Shown in pieces: positions 19,390 through 28,291 of a stretch of 64,000 nucleotides of DNA. Source of the DNA: Streptomyces sp. DvalAA-43 (lineage in GTDB: Bacteria > Actinomycetota > Actinomycetes > Streptomycetales > Streptomycetaceae); the NCBI RefSeq assembly GCF_900091725.1, contig NZ_FMBW01000044.1, positions 124,001-188,000 of the forward strand. Reading direction: 5' to 3'. Position numbers and translations under genes: made by a program. The notes beneath the pieces were generated by a model that saw only the letters and a list, made by a program, of their open reading frames with translations, was not told the DNA's origin and did not search any database. How positions within the stretch are numbered: the stretch's first letter is position 1; each line of letters opens with the position of its first letter.

Positions 19390-20235
19390 ATGTCCCGCCA
19401 TGTCGCGATCGTCACCGATTCCACGGCCTATCTGCCGCCCGAGATGATGGAGCGGCACGGCATCACCGCGGTGCCGCTGACCGTCGTCCTCGGTGATCAG
19501 GCTCTGGAGGACGGCACCGAGATCTCGGCCCGTTCCCTCGCGGTGGCGCTCCAGAAGCGTCGTCCCGTGACCACGTCGCGGCCCAGTCCGGAGGTGTTCG
19601 CCGCCGAGTACCGTGCGGCGGCAGAGGGCGGGGCCACCGGCGTTGTCTCGTTGCACCTCTCGGCCGAGATCTCGGGCACGTACGACGCCGCTCTGCTCGC
19701 GGCGAAGGACGCCCCGGTTCCGGTTCGGGTGGTGGACACCGGGATGGTCGCCATGGCCCTCGGATTCTGTGCCCTGGCATCGGCGGAGACGGCGGAGGCG
19801 GGCGGAAGCCTGGACGAGGCGGTCGCCGCCGCGGAGAAGCGGGCCGCGAACACCTCCGCGTACTTCTACGTGGACACGCTGGACTATCTGCGCCGTGGCG
19901 GCCGCATCGGCGCCGCGCAGGCGCTGCTGGGATCGGCACTCGCCGTGAAGCCGCTGCTCCAGCTCGACGGCGGCCATATCGAAATGCTGGAGAAGGTGCG
20001 GACGGCCTCGAAGGCGATCGCGCGCCTGGAGGAGATCGTCGCGGAACGGGCGGGTGACGAACGCGTGGACATCGCCGTGCACCACCTGGCGGCACCCGAG
20101 CGGGCCGAGCGGCTCGCCGAGCGGCTGCGGGAGCGGGTGCCGGGGCTGGTCGATCTGCATGTGAGCGAGGTGGGCGCGGTGATCGGCGCGCACACCGGAC
20201 CCGGTCTGCTCGGGGCAGTGGTCTCGCCGCACTGA
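19390..20235 (+). CDS. DegV-family fatty-acid-binding protein
   Basis: DegV/FakB-like protein of 281 residues, a family that binds a fatty acid and presents it to a fatty-acid kinase. Seen here: the N-terminal VAIVTDSTAYLPP, a Thr/Ser binding segment TSRPSPEVF, and the C-terminal IGAHTGPGLLG motif, all diagnostic. ATG 19390 (MSRHVAIV) is chosen over an upstream ATG at 19297, which would add 31 residues unlike the family. No kinase partner is seen in this window. Confidence 0.93.
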   Translation: MSRHVAIVTDSTAYLPPEMMERHGITAVPLTVVLGDQALEDGTEISARSLAVALQKRRPVTTSRPSPEVFAAEYRAAAEGGATGVVSLHLSAEISGTYDAALLAAKDAPVPVRVVDTGMVAMALGFCALASAETAEAGGSLDEAVAAAEKRAANTSAYFYVDTLDYLRRGGRIGAAQALLGSALAVKPLLQLDGGHIEMLEKVRTASKAIARLEEIVAERAGDERVDIAVHHLAAPERAERLAERLRERVPGLVDLHVSEVGAVIGAHTGPGLLGAVVSPH

Positions 20236-20298
20236 CGCGCCGGCCTTGGTCGGTCGGCGCGACCGGTCGCTCGCGTGTCACCCGTCGGGGTGGCCGAG

Positions 20299-20325
20299 TT
20301 ATCCACAACTGGTGGGTTGTCCACC
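20299..20325 (+). promoter_or_regulatory. Paired DnaA-box-like sites upstream of comEA
   Basis: TTATCCACA (20299-20307), a perfect classical DnaA box, is followed at 18-base phase by TTGTCCACC (20317-20325), one base from the Streptomyces-preferred TTGTCCACA. Both are on the plus strand in the degV-comEA gap. Confidence 0.45.
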
Positions 20326-20377
20326 GGAATTGATCCTGCTCAGCGGGTTCGGGCGGATGTGCCTACCGTCGTGAGGC

Positions 20378-21568
20378 ATGGCTCCCCGATCACATCGTGC
20401 AACCAACGGAAGCGGCAGCGGCCCCGGCCGCGCCCCGGCCTCGGACGGCCGTGTTCGCAGCGGCCCCGGCAACGGGCCGGGCTCCGGTACCGGACCAGGC
20501 TCGGGTCCGGGCCTCGGGCCCGGTCGACGGCGGTCGTCGCGTGAGCGTACGAACGCTGCAGCCGTGGCTGCGCGCTGTCGGGCGGATGCCCTCATGACCG
20601 GTGCGTACGGCGGACGGGTCGCGCGGCCCGTGCTGGGGGTTGCTCCGGGGCAGGGCCCGGGTCCGGGGTCGATTTCGGGGCTGGCTCAGGGGCCGGCTCC
20701 GGTCTCGCCACCGACCACGACTGCAGTGTTGGGCCCTGGCTCTAGCTCTGGTCCTAGCTCTGGCTCGGCCGGAGCCGGGGGTGCCGTTCCCGCGTCCGGG
20801 CGGGCGTCATCGGTCGCGGTTCCGGTCTCCGGTCAGCCGGTTCGGGGGTGGGAGAGACTGGCCCCCGCGCTGCGGGAGCGGATTCCGGTGTGGCTACAGC
20901 TCAGGTGCGGTCTGGAGCCAAGGACGCTCGCCGCGTTGGCCGTTGTCCTGGTCGCGGCCGGAGTCTTCGCCGCGGTGCATTTCTGGTCCGGGCGTCCGCA
21001 CTCGGTGCGCGCGCCCGATCCGGTCAACGAAGCCGCGCATGCCCGGACATCGACGTCGACGCCATCGCCGGACGGTGCCGAAGCGCCGGAGCCGTCGCCG
21101 GGATCGCCGCCCGCGACGGGGCCGGGCGGACACATCGTCGTCGACGTGAGCGGAAAGGTACGAAGGCCCGGAATCCGTCAACTGCCTTCCGGTGCAAGGG
21201 TCGCCGACGCGTTACGTGCGGCGGGTGGCGTTCGGGAGGGAGCCGACCTGACCGGGCTCAACCGGGCGCGGGTGCTCATGGACGGAGAGCAGATCGTGGT
21301 GGGTGTCCCTCCCGGCCCCTCGGCCGTCGGCGGGGCGGGAGCACTCGCCCCGGGCGGCGGCGGAGGTTCTCCGGCGGGCCCGGTCAGCCTCAACACCGCG
21401 ACCGTCGAGCAGTTGGAAACGCTGCCCGGCGTCGGCCCGGTCCTCGCCCAGCACATCGTCGACTACCGCGCGCAGCACGGCGGTTTCCGTTCCATCGATG
21501 AACTGCGTGAGGTCAACGGGATCGGTGACCGCCGGTTCGCCGACCTCCAACCCTTGGTGGGGCCATGA
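20378..21568 (+). CDS. comEA: ComEA-type DNA-binding protein
   Basis: Membrane-anchored DNA receptor of the DNA-uptake machinery. The 396-residue protein has a cytoplasmic low-complexity Gly/Ser/Pro N-terminus (about 1-150), one transmembrane helix (about 187-207), an SLBB domain (about 248-310, HIVVDVSGKVRRPG) and a helix-hairpin-helix DNA-binding domain at the end (VSLNTATVEQLETLPGVGPV). Codon 279 (21212-21214) is TTA, the rare leucine codon read only by the bldA tRNA. The stop overlaps the comEC start (ATGA). ATG 20594 is an alternative start that would remove the repeat-rich part. Confidence 0.9.
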   Translation: MAPRSHRATNGSGSGPGRAPASDGRVRSGPGNGPGSGTGPGSGPGLGPGRRRSSRERTNAAAVAARCRADALMTGAYGGRVARPVLGVAPGQGPGPGSISGLAQGPAPVSPPTTTAVLGPGSSSGPSSGSAGAGGAVPASGRASSVAVPVSGQPVRGWERLAPALRERIPVWLQLRCGLEPRTLAALAVVLVAAGVFAAVHFWSGRPHSVRAPDPVNEAAHARTSTSTPSPDGAEAPEPSPGSPPATGPGGHIVVDVSGKVRRPGIRQLPSGARVADALRAAGGVREGADLTGLNRARVLMDGEQIVVGVPPGPSAVGGAGALAPGGGGGSPAGPVSLNTATVEQLETLPGVGPVLAQHIVDYRAQHGGFRSIDELREVNGIGDRRFADLQPLVGP

Positions 21569-24219
21569 GCCGTCAGGACGTTCACGCGGCGTCGGGCCGT
21601 CGGCTGGGAGCCTCCGAACCGCGGCAGGAGGGCCCGGTCGATCTCCGCCTCGTCCCTCCGGCCATGGCGGCCTGGGCCGGAGCAGCTCTGGCGCTGATCG
21701 CACCGGGGCCGTGGACCATCACGGGCGTGGTGCTGTGCGTGGGCGCGGCCATGGTGCTCCTGGCCATGTCCGGAGCCTCGGCGAACCGTGCGCTGCGCGG
21801 GGCGCCGGCCAACTCCGGGGGAGAGCCGACAGAGGGCGAGGACGAGAACGGGCACGGAGAAGAGGACAAGGCCGAGGAAGAGAGAGAAGGGGGAGGAGAA
21901 AAGGGTGAGAGCGGGGTCGCGGTACGTGGTCGGTGGCGGCCACGGGCCAGGGTGACCGCCACCGCCACCGCCGCGGCGTTGCTCTGCGCGGCGGCCGGGG
22001 CCGCATCGGCCGGGTTGCACGGCGCGGACGTGCGGCAGGGGCCGGTCCATGCGCTGGCCCAGCGGTTCGAACGGGTCGAGGCGGAGGTGGTGGTGACGTC
22101 CGACGTCCGGCAGACCGTGCCCCGGGTGCGCGGCGACCACAGCACGCCCGCCTCGCTCCTCGTGGACGCCGAGATCACCCGGCTGACCGGCCCCGACGGT
22201 GCGGTCACCAGCCTGAGGACGCCGGTCCTGCTGATCGTCATGCCCGGCGGATCGACGGGCCAGTGGCGGCAGTTGCTTCCCTCCACACACCTGCGCATCG
22301 CCGGCAGGCTGGCGCCACCCCTGCACGAGGGGGAACGCAGCGCCGCCGTACTGCGGCCCGAGGGCAAGAACCCGCCTCGCATCATGGGGCCTCCTTCTCT
22401 CCTCCAGCGCACGGCAGGCGCGCTGCGGGGCGGCCTGCGGCAGGCGACCGAAGGGCTCGAACCCGATGCGCGGGCCCTGTTGCCGGGCCTGGTGGTCGGC
22501 GACACCTCACGGGTCACCCCCGAACTGCACGAGGCGTTCAAGGCCGCCGATCTCACCCACCTGATGGCGGTCTCCGGTGCCAACCTGGCGATCCTGCTCG
22601 TTCTCCTCATCGGGCCGCCGGGCACCGCGCTTCGCGCCGAACGCCGGGGCCTGGCGCCCCGGTTGGGGATCCCGCTGAGGCTGACGGCACTGCTCGGCGG
22701 CGGGCTCACACTGGCCTTCGTCCTTGTCTGCCGACCCGAGCCGAGCGTTCTGCGGGCAGCGGCCTGCGGACTGATCACCCTGCTCGCCATCGGCACGGGG
22801 CGGCGCAGATCGCTGATTCCCGCGCTGGCCGCCGCCGTTCTGCTGCTGGTGCTCTACGACCCGTGGATGGCGCGCAGCTACGGTTTCATCCTCTCCGTGC
22901 TGGCCACCGGCGCCCTGCTGACCATCGCCCCGAAGTGGAGCGATGCGCTGCGACGGCGCGGGGTTCCGCCCCGGCTCGCCGAGGCACTGGCCGCGGCGGC
23001 CGCCGCGCAGGCGGTGTGCGCGCCGGTCGTCGTGCTGCTCGCCTCCCGGGTGAGTCTGGTAGCGGTCCCGTGCAATCTGCTGGCCGAGTTCGCGGTGGCT
23101 CCGGCCACGGTCCTCGGGTTCGCCGCGCTCGCCCTGGCGCCGGTGGCCATGCCGGTGGCGGAGCTGTTCGCCCGGATCGCGGGGTGGCCGACCGGCTGGA
23201 TCGCGACGGTGGCCCGGACCGGGGCGGCCCTGCCCGGAGCGGAGCTCGACTGGCCCGACGGTACGAAGGGGGCGGTGCTGCTCACCGCGCTGACCGCTCT
23301 GGTGGTGCTCCTCGCCCGGCGGATCGTGCGCCATCCGTGGGTCTGTTCGGCGGCCGCGTTGCTGTTGGTCCTCGCGGTGCTGCGCCCGGTGCCGCTCACC
23401 CGGGTGCTGACCGGATGGCCGCCGCCGGGCTGGGCGTTCGCGATGTGCGACGTGGGACAGGGGGACGCCCTGGTGCTGGCCGCGGGGGACGGCGCGGGGG
23501 TGGTCGTCGACACCGGGCCCGATCCTTCTCTCGTCGACCGGTGCCTCCATGACCTCGGCATCACCGAGGTGCCGTTCCTGGTCCTCACACACTTCCACGC
23601 CGACCATGTGCGGGGCCTGCCCGGTGTGCTGCGGGGCAGGGCGGTGGGCGCGATCGAGACGACGAGCCTGGACGAGCCTCCGGAACAGGTCGCGTTCGTA
23701 CGGAGGACGGCGGCCGGGGCGCGTGTGCCCCTGGTCCGGGCCGCCCCGGAGGAACACCGCCGGATCGGGGCGCTCGACTGGCGGGTCCTCTGGCCCGCGA
23801 ACGCGACCGGGGCCGGTGGTACGGGCCCGGCCTCGGGCGCCGGGCCCGTACCGCTGGAGCCGAACGATGCCAGCGTCACCCTGTACGTCCGGACCGGCGG
23901 GCTGACCCTGCTGCTCATGGGCGACCTCGAACCACCGTCCCAGCAAGGGCTGCTGCGCAGATATCCCGCGCTGCCTCGGGTGGACGTGCTCAAGGTCGCC
24001 CATCACGGCTCGCCCTATCAGGACCCCGCCCTGCTGCGCAGCGTGCACCCGAGGATCGCCCTGGTGAGCGTGGGCAGGGACAACCCGTACGGTCACCCGG
24101 CCACGCGTACCGTCGATGCGCTCAGGGCGGGCGGCGCGGTGGTGTTGCGTACGGACACCGACGGTGCGATCGCCGTGACCGGTGCCGGGGCGGGGTTGCG
24201 TGCGGTGGGCCGGTCATGA
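21565..24219 (+). CDS. comEC: ComEC/Rec2-type DNA channel protein
   Basis: Polytopic membrane protein thought to carry single-stranded DNA across the membrane and, through its metallo-beta-lactamase domain, to degrade the other strand. The 884 residues comprise N-terminal helices, an acidic Glu/Gly-rich insertion (about 84-115), the competence domain with LLPGLVVGDTSRV and THLMAVSGANLAILL, many helices, and a C-terminal MBL domain with DVGQGDALVL, HFHADH and KVAHHGSPYQ. The metal-binding HxHxDH is intact. It overlaps comEA by four bases and so should share its expression. Confidence 0.93.
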   Translation: MSRQDVHAASGRRLGASEPRQEGPVDLRLVPPAMAAWAGAALALIAPGPWTITGVVLCVGAAMVLLAMSGASANRALRGAPANSGGEPTEGEDENGHGEEDKAEEEREGGGEKGESGVAVRGRWRPRARVTATATAAALLCAAAGAASAGLHGADVRQGPVHALAQRFERVEAEVVVTSDVRQTVPRVRGDHSTPASLLVDAEITRLTGPDGAVTSLRTPVLLIVMPGGSTGQWRQLLPSTHLRIAGRLAPPLHEGERSAAVLRPEGKNPPRIMGPPSLLQRTAGALRGGLRQATEGLEPDARALLPGLVVGDTSRVTPELHEAFKAADLTHLMAVSGANLAILLVLLIGPPGTALRAERRGLAPRLGIPLRLTALLGGGLTLAFVLVCRPEPSVLRAAACGLITLLAIGTGRRRSLIPALAAAVLLLVLYDPWMARSYGFILSVLATGALLTIAPKWSDALRRRGVPPRLAEALAAAAAAQAVCAPVVVLLASRVSLVAVPCNLLAEFAVAPATVLGFAALALAPVAMPVAELFARIAGWPTGWIATVARTGAALPGAELDWPDGTKGAVLLTALTALVVLLARRIVRHPWVCSAAALLLVLAVLRPVPLTRVLTGWPPPGWAFAMCDVGQGDALVLAAGDGAGVVVDTGPDPSLVDRCLHDLGITEVPFLVLTHFHADHVRGLPGVLRGRAVGAIETTSLDEPPEQVAFVRRTAAGARVPLVRAAPEEHRRIGALDWRVLWPANATGAGGTGPASGAGPVPLEPNDASVTLYVRTGGLTLLLMGDLEPPSQQGLLRRYPALPRVDVLKVAHHGSPYQDPALLRSVHPRIALVSVGRDNPYGHPATRTVDALRAGGAVVLRTDTDGAIAVTGAGAGLRAVGRS

Positions 24220-24406
24220 CTTCCCTCAGGCGGAGTGATCAATTCGGACCTTCGGTAACACCTCTACCCAAGCCACTGCGAGCCGCTCTGTTTGCCTCGA
24301 ACGCCACAATGGTGATCGAATGCATGCTCGTCGGTGGGCCGCTGCTCCGACAGAGACGTCCAGCCGCCGGGCCCCAAGGTGAATCGTTCCCGGGGGAAGG
24401 TGGAAG

Positions 24407-25291
24407 ATGTTCGGTCGTTGGCTGAACGGCAGACGAGCGGCAGGGGCCGCGCAGGGCAACGCCCTTGCCGGACTTGAGGTACCGCGCTCCGCCGGATTGC
24501 TCAGTTGCCGCGTGCTCGACCCCGTCAACGAGATCGTGCCGCTGGCCGAGTTCGCGGTCACGGACGGCGCGGGCCGCAAGGTGTTCGGCGGTGAGACGGA
24601 CCCGTTCGGCAATGTGCTCGCCACTGTCCCGGCCGGTGAGTACCGGCTGGCCGTCACGGCCGAGGGCTTCACTCCGTTCCACGGCTCGGCCACGGTGGCC
24701 GAGGGCGGTCACGCGAGCCTCGGTGATGTGACCCTTCAGCTGGCCGTGCCCCCGCAGCTTCCGGCTCCGGGGGAGTGGGAGGTCGAGCCGATGCACTCGC
24801 AGATCGGCTTCACGGCCCGGCACATCGGACTTGCGCGCATTCACGGCCGGTTCAACACCTTCGCGGGTGCGGTGCGGATCGCCGACCGCATGGAGGACTC
24901 GGCCATGCACGTGATCATCGATGCCGCGTCGATCGACACGAACGTCCAGATGCGCGACGACCACTTGCGTTCCAGCGATTTCCTCGACGTCGGGCGCTAC
25001 CCGACGATGGAGTTCTACAGTGAGCGCTTCGTCCATCGGGGCGGCACCCGATGGGGCGTGACCGGTGCGCTCACGCTGCACGGCGTCAGCCGCACGGTCA
25101 CGCTGGACACCCAGTACCTCGGCCTGGGCAGCGGCCTGGAGGGCGAGACCCGCGCCGCCTGCCGGGCCACCACCGAACTGCATCGCGAGGACTTCACCCT
25201 GACCTGGCAGACCATGCTGGCCCGCGGCATCGCGGCCGTGGGCTCCAGCATCTCCATCGACATGGACATCCAGATCGTCCCCAGGAGCTGA
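24407..25291 (+). CDS. YceI-family protein with N-terminal regulatory-like domain
   Basis: A 294-residue protein. Residues about 20-115 resemble a carboxypeptidase-regulatory or transthyretin-like beta-sandwich, and about 123-294 form a YceI lipocalin-like barrel (WEVEPMHSQIGFTARHIGLA, MHVIIDAASIDTN, GVTGALTLHGVSR). YceI proteins bind polyprenoid or other lipids. No signal peptide is visible, so it is probably cytoplasmic. ATG 24407 has GGTGGAAG upstream. The 187-base gap before it holds nothing I can recognise beyond a weak open frame overlapping the comEC stop. Confidence 0.9.
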   Translation: MFGRWLNGRRAAGAAQGNALAGLEVPRSAGLLSCRVLDPVNEIVPLAEFAVTDGAGRKVFGGETDPFGNVLATVPAGEYRLAVTAEGFTPFHGSATVAEGGHASLGDVTLQLAVPPQLPAPGEWEVEPMHSQIGFTARHIGLARIHGRFNTFAGAVRIADRMEDSAMHVIIDAASIDTNVQMRDDHLRSSDFLDVGRYPTMEFYSERFVHRGGTRWGVTGALTLHGVSRTVTLDTQYLGLGSGLEGETRAACRATTELHREDFTLTWQTMLARGIAAVGSSISIDMDIQIVPRS

Positions 25292-25400
25292 GCCCACCGC
25301 CCGCCCGCGCATCTGCCTGCCCGCCCGCGCACCTGCCTGGCCGGCCCGGACCTGCCTGGTCGGCCCTGCCCAGCGGGTCGCGGATCGGGGCGATCGGGTG

Positions 25401-25646
25401 TCAGGGTGCTTCGAGCCAGCCCTCGTACTCCGCGGCGAAGGCGTCGAGCGCCGAGGTGTCCAGTCGCCCCGCCGGGTCCTCCACGACCACCAGCCACTGG
25501 GCGTCCTCGGCATCGTCCTCGCCGGCCAGCGCATCGCGTACGAGCTGGGGCTCCTCGGCGACCCCGAAGCGGTCGCCGAGCTCTTGGGCCACCTCCTCCG
25601 CGGCATCGCGGTCGGGCAGCACCAGCACATGTCTCACATCGCTCAC
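25401..25646 (-). CDS. Small conserved hypothetical protein
   Basis: An 81-residue acidic cytoplasmic protein, GTG 25646. It begins MSDVRHVLVLPDRDAAEEVA and ends with an acidic helix, LDAFAAEYEGWLEAP, which suggests a small alpha-beta fold of the kind that modifies or senses a partner protein. No family is recognised. It follows the aldo/keto reductase on the same strand with a 47-base gap. Confidence 0.75.
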   Translation of the reverse strand: MSDVRHVLVLPDRDAAEEVAQELGDRFGVAEEPQLVRDALAGEDDAEDAQWLVVVEDPAGRLDTSALDAFAAEYEGWLEAP

Positions 25647-25693
25647 CTGGCCATTCTCCCGTACCGGATACGCCGAACCGGCGAGGGCGGGGG

Positions 25694-26698
25694 CTAGCGA
25701 CCGTTCATGTGCATGACGCTCTCGGGGTATCGGCCACCGGCGACCACCGACGGCGGCAGCGCCGCGTCCAGGCGGCGGAGTTCGTCCGGGCCGAGCGTGA
25801 TCTCCGTCGCCGCGAGATTCTCCTCCAGCGTCGCCCTGCGCTTCGTGCCCGGGATGGGCGCGATGTCGTCGCCCTGGTGCAGCAGCCAGGCGAGCGACAC
25901 CTGGGCCGGGGTCGCGCCGCGCCCGCGGGAGATGTCCCGGACCACGTCGGCAGCCGCGGAATTGATCCTGAAATTGTCTCCCTGGAATCGCGGATCATGC
26001 CTGCGGTAGTCGTTCTCCGGGTATTCCTCCGCGCGGACCGCCGTGCCGGTCAGGAATCCGCGACCCAGCGGAGAATAGGGAACGAGACCGATGCCCAGAT
26101 CTCGGATCACCGGCAGGATCTCCTGCTCCAGATGGCGTTCCCACAGGGAGTACTCCGTCTGCAGCACCGCGACGGGCCAGACATCGTGGGCCCGCCGGAT
26201 CGTGCCGGGGCCGGCCTCCGAGAGGCCGAAGTGCAGCACCTTTCCGTCCGCGACGAGCTCGCCGACCGCTCCCGCGACGTCCTCTATCGGCACCTCCAGG
26301 TCCACCCGGTGCTGATACAGGACGTCGATCCGGTCCGTGCCCAGCCGCCGCAGGCTCTCGTCGACCACCCGCCGGATGTGCTCGGGCCGACTGTTGAGCG
26401 CGCCGCGCCGAGTGCCCTCGTACTCCCAGCCGAACTTCGTCGCGACCACCGCGCCGTCCCGGCGGCTCCCCAGCGCCTTGCCCAGGAGTTCCTCGTTGAC
26501 GAACGGGCCGTACGCCTCCGCGGTGTCGAAGAAATTGCAGCCGAGTTCGAGAGCGCGGTGGATCGTCCTGATCGATTCCTTGTCGTCCGGTAACCCATAG
26601 GTCTGGCTCATTCCCATGCACCCGAGCCCGAGGGCGGAAACCTCCAGCCCGGTACGTCCCAGTCGGCGGCGAGGAATTTCCATATCTGCCGAGTTCAT
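25694..26698 (-). CDS. Aldo/keto reductase, probably acquired
   Basis: NADPH-dependent oxidoreductase of the aldo/keto reductase superfamily (AKR13/YajO-like), 334 residues, likely cytoplasmic with an unknown carbonyl substrate. Visible are GLGCMGMSQTYG, the catalytic Asp/Tyr in FFDTAEAYGP, Lys in ATKFGW, His in YQHRVD, and the cofactor segment PIPGTKRRATLEENL. Codon 36 (26591-26593) is TTA, and parts of the gene are less GC-rich than its neighbours. ATG 26698 is chosen; ATG 26683 also fits. It is divergent from holA. Confidence 0.92.
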   Translation of the reverse strand: MNSADMEIPRRRLGRTGLEVSALGLGCMGMSQTYGLPDDKESIRTIHRALELGCNFFDTAEAYGPFVNEELLGKALGSRRDGAVVATKFGWEYEGTRRGALNSRPEHIRRVVDESLRRLGTDRIDVLYQHRVDLEVPIEDVAGAVGELVADGKVLHFGLSEAGPGTIRRAHDVWPVAVLQTEYSLWERHLEQEILPVIRDLGIGLVPYSPLGRGFLTGTAVRAEEYPENDYRRHDPRFQGDNFRINSAAADVVRDISRGRGATPAQVSLAWLLHQGDDIAPIPGTKRRATLEENLAATEITLGPDELRRLDAALPPSVVAGGRYPESVMHMNGR

Positions 26699-26759
26699 TT
26701 TCTGGTCCTTTTCTGATATTCGCCGGATTCTGTGTGGTGGCCGGGATCGTATCAGCGTA

Positions 26760-26798
26760 GAGAATCTTCCGATTCGTCGAGCGATGATTCTCGGAAGC
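26760..26798. promoter_or_regulatory. Inverted repeat upstream of the aldo/keto reductase
   Basis: GAGAATC (26760-26766) pairs with GATTCTC (26786-26792), and the adjoining CTTCCGA pairs with TCGGAAG. The dyad lies 60-100 bases upstream of the reductase and may be an operator or the end of its leader. Evidence is symmetry alone. Confidence 0.3.
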
Positions 26799-26931
26799 CC
26801 ACGGTTTCCGGAGTCGGATGGATGCCCGGCATCGCCATGCCGCCCCCGGTGGTGTCCCGGTGTCCGCGTGCGTGGGGGTGGCGGGCAGGGAGTCCAGGGG
26901 CTGTCAGTGGTGCATGGGATGCTGGACGGCG

Positions 26932-27918
26932 ATGGCCACCAGAAGGAATTCCACCGACGACCCGCTCGCCCCCCTCACCCTCGCCGTGGGCCAGGAGGAC
27001 CTGCTCCTCGACCGCGCCGTGCAGCAGGTGGTGGCGGCGGCCCGCGCCTCCGACCCCGACACGGACGTTCGCGACCTCGCTTCCGACCAGCTCCAGCCCG
27101 GCACCCTCGCCGAGCTGACGAGCCCCTCGCTCTTCGCCGAGCGCAAGGTGGTGATCGTGCGCAACGCGCAGGACCTCTCCGCCGACACGGTCAAGGACGT
27201 CAAGGCGTATCTCGGCGATCCGGTCGAGGAGATCACCCTCGTGCTGCTGCACGCGGGCGGTGCCAAGGGCAAGGGCCTGCTGGACGCGGCGCGCAAGGCG
27301 GGGGCGCGGGAGGTCGCGTGCCCGAAGACGACCAAGCCGGCCGAGCGGCTGTCGTTCGTACGGTCGGAGTTCCGGGCGCTGGGGCGTTCGGCGACGCCCG
27401 AGGCGTGCCAGGCGCTGGTCGACTCCATCGGCAGCGATCTGCGGGAGCTGGCGAGCGCGGTCTCGCAGCTCGTCGCGGATGTCGAGGGCACCATCGACGA
27501 GACGGTCGTCGCCCGTTACTACACGGGCCGTGCCGAGGCGTCGAGCTTCACGGTCGCCGACCGCGCGGTGGAGGGGCGCGCCGCGGAGGCACTGGAGGCG
27601 CTGCGCTGGTCGTTGTCGACGGGAGTGGCGCCGGTGCTGATCACGAGCGCGCTGGCACAGGGCGTACGGGCCATCGGAAAGCTGTCCTCGGCCCGCGGCG
27701 GCCGGCCCGCGGACCTCGCCCGTGAACTGGGCATGCCGCCGTGGAAGATCGACCGGGTGCGGCAGCAGATGCGTGGCTGGACGCCGGACGGGGTGGCCCT
27801 GGCGCTGCGGGCGGTCGCGGACGCGGACGCGGGCGTCAAGGGCGGCGGCGACGATCCGGAGTACGCGCTGGAGAAGGCCGTGGTGGCGGTGGCGCGGGCG
27901 GCGAGGTCGGGGCGGTAG
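26932..27918 (+). CDS. holA: DNA polymerase III delta subunit
   Basis: Opens the beta sliding clamp within the clamp-loader complex during replication. The 328-residue protein matches HolA: N-terminal LTLAVGQEDLLLDRAVQQVV, a degenerate AAA fold (LFAERKVVIVRNAQDLS), and a C-terminal collar domain ending in ALEKAVVAVARAARSGR. ATG 26932 (MATRRNS) is chosen; an upstream GTG/ATG frame exists but lacks similarity to the family. It is convergent with rpsT, the usual actinobacterial arrangement. Confidence 0.94.
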   Translation: MATRRNSTDDPLAPLTLAVGQEDLLLDRAVQQVVAAARASDPDTDVRDLASDQLQPGTLAELTSPSLFAERKVVIVRNAQDLSADTVKDVKAYLGDPVEEITLVLLHAGGAKGKGLLDAARKAGAREVACPKTTKPAERLSFVRSEFRALGRSATPEACQALVDSIGSDLRELASAVSQLVADVEGTIDETVVARYYTGRAEASSFTVADRAVEGRAAEALEALRWSLSTGVAPVLITSALAQGVRAIGKLSSARGGRPADLARELGMPPWKIDRVRQQMRGWTPDGVALALRAVADADAGVKGGGDDPEYALEKAVVAVARAARSGR

Positions 27919-27941
27919 CGCGCCCGGACCCGGGGCCGGTG

Positions 27942-27986
27942 CCGTCAGGCAACCGGCTTCGTCCGTACGGGCCGGTCGCCTGACGG
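27942..27986 (+). terminator. holA terminator hairpin
   Basis: CCGTCAGGC (27942-27950) pairs with GCCTGACGG (27978-27986), continued inside by ACCGG with CCGGT, 24 bases after the holA stop. A third CCGTCAGGC occurs at 28013. The rest of the 373-base holA-rpsT gap is C/G-rich and holds only this and the rpsT terminator. Confidence 0.7.
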
Positions 27987-28125
27987 ATCCGGGCCCGCCC
28001 GGACAGCTCCCGTCAGGCGGCAGCGCATGCGCCGAAGCCTGGCGCGTGCACACGCCCGAGCCCCGCGCACGGGCCGGGCCCGCGCCGGGCAGCCCTCGAC
28101 GCCGGCCCAGGCGGCACCGCACACG

Positions 28126-28172
28126 CCGAAGCCCCGGTCCTCGCTCTGGGGAGAGCGGGGCCGGGGCTTCGG
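28126..28172 (-). terminator. rpsT terminator hairpin
   Basis: A long stem with CCGAAGCCCCGG (28126-28137) against CCGGGGCTTCGG (28161-28172), extended inward by CGCTCT with AGAGCG. It lies 120 bases beyond the rpsT stop and could stop transcription from both sides. Confidence 0.7.
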
Positions 28173-28291
28173 TTCACGCTTGGTGCGCCGCACCCGCGTG
28201 GCGAACGCAGGTTCGGTGTGCGGCGCGGGGTGCCGGTCAGGAGCGGGAGAGAGGGCCCGCTGGGTCCGTCCCGGCGATCACATCAGAATGC

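Noticed and set aside
20378..20560. Gly/Pro-rich segment as a collagen-like domain
   Set aside because: The repeat is irregular and lacks strict Gly-X-Y periodicity.
24216..24425. 69-codon plus-strand frame overlapping the comEC stop (ATGA)
   Set aside because: Third positions are not GC-rich, no motif is seen, and it runs into the YceI start; likely non-coding.
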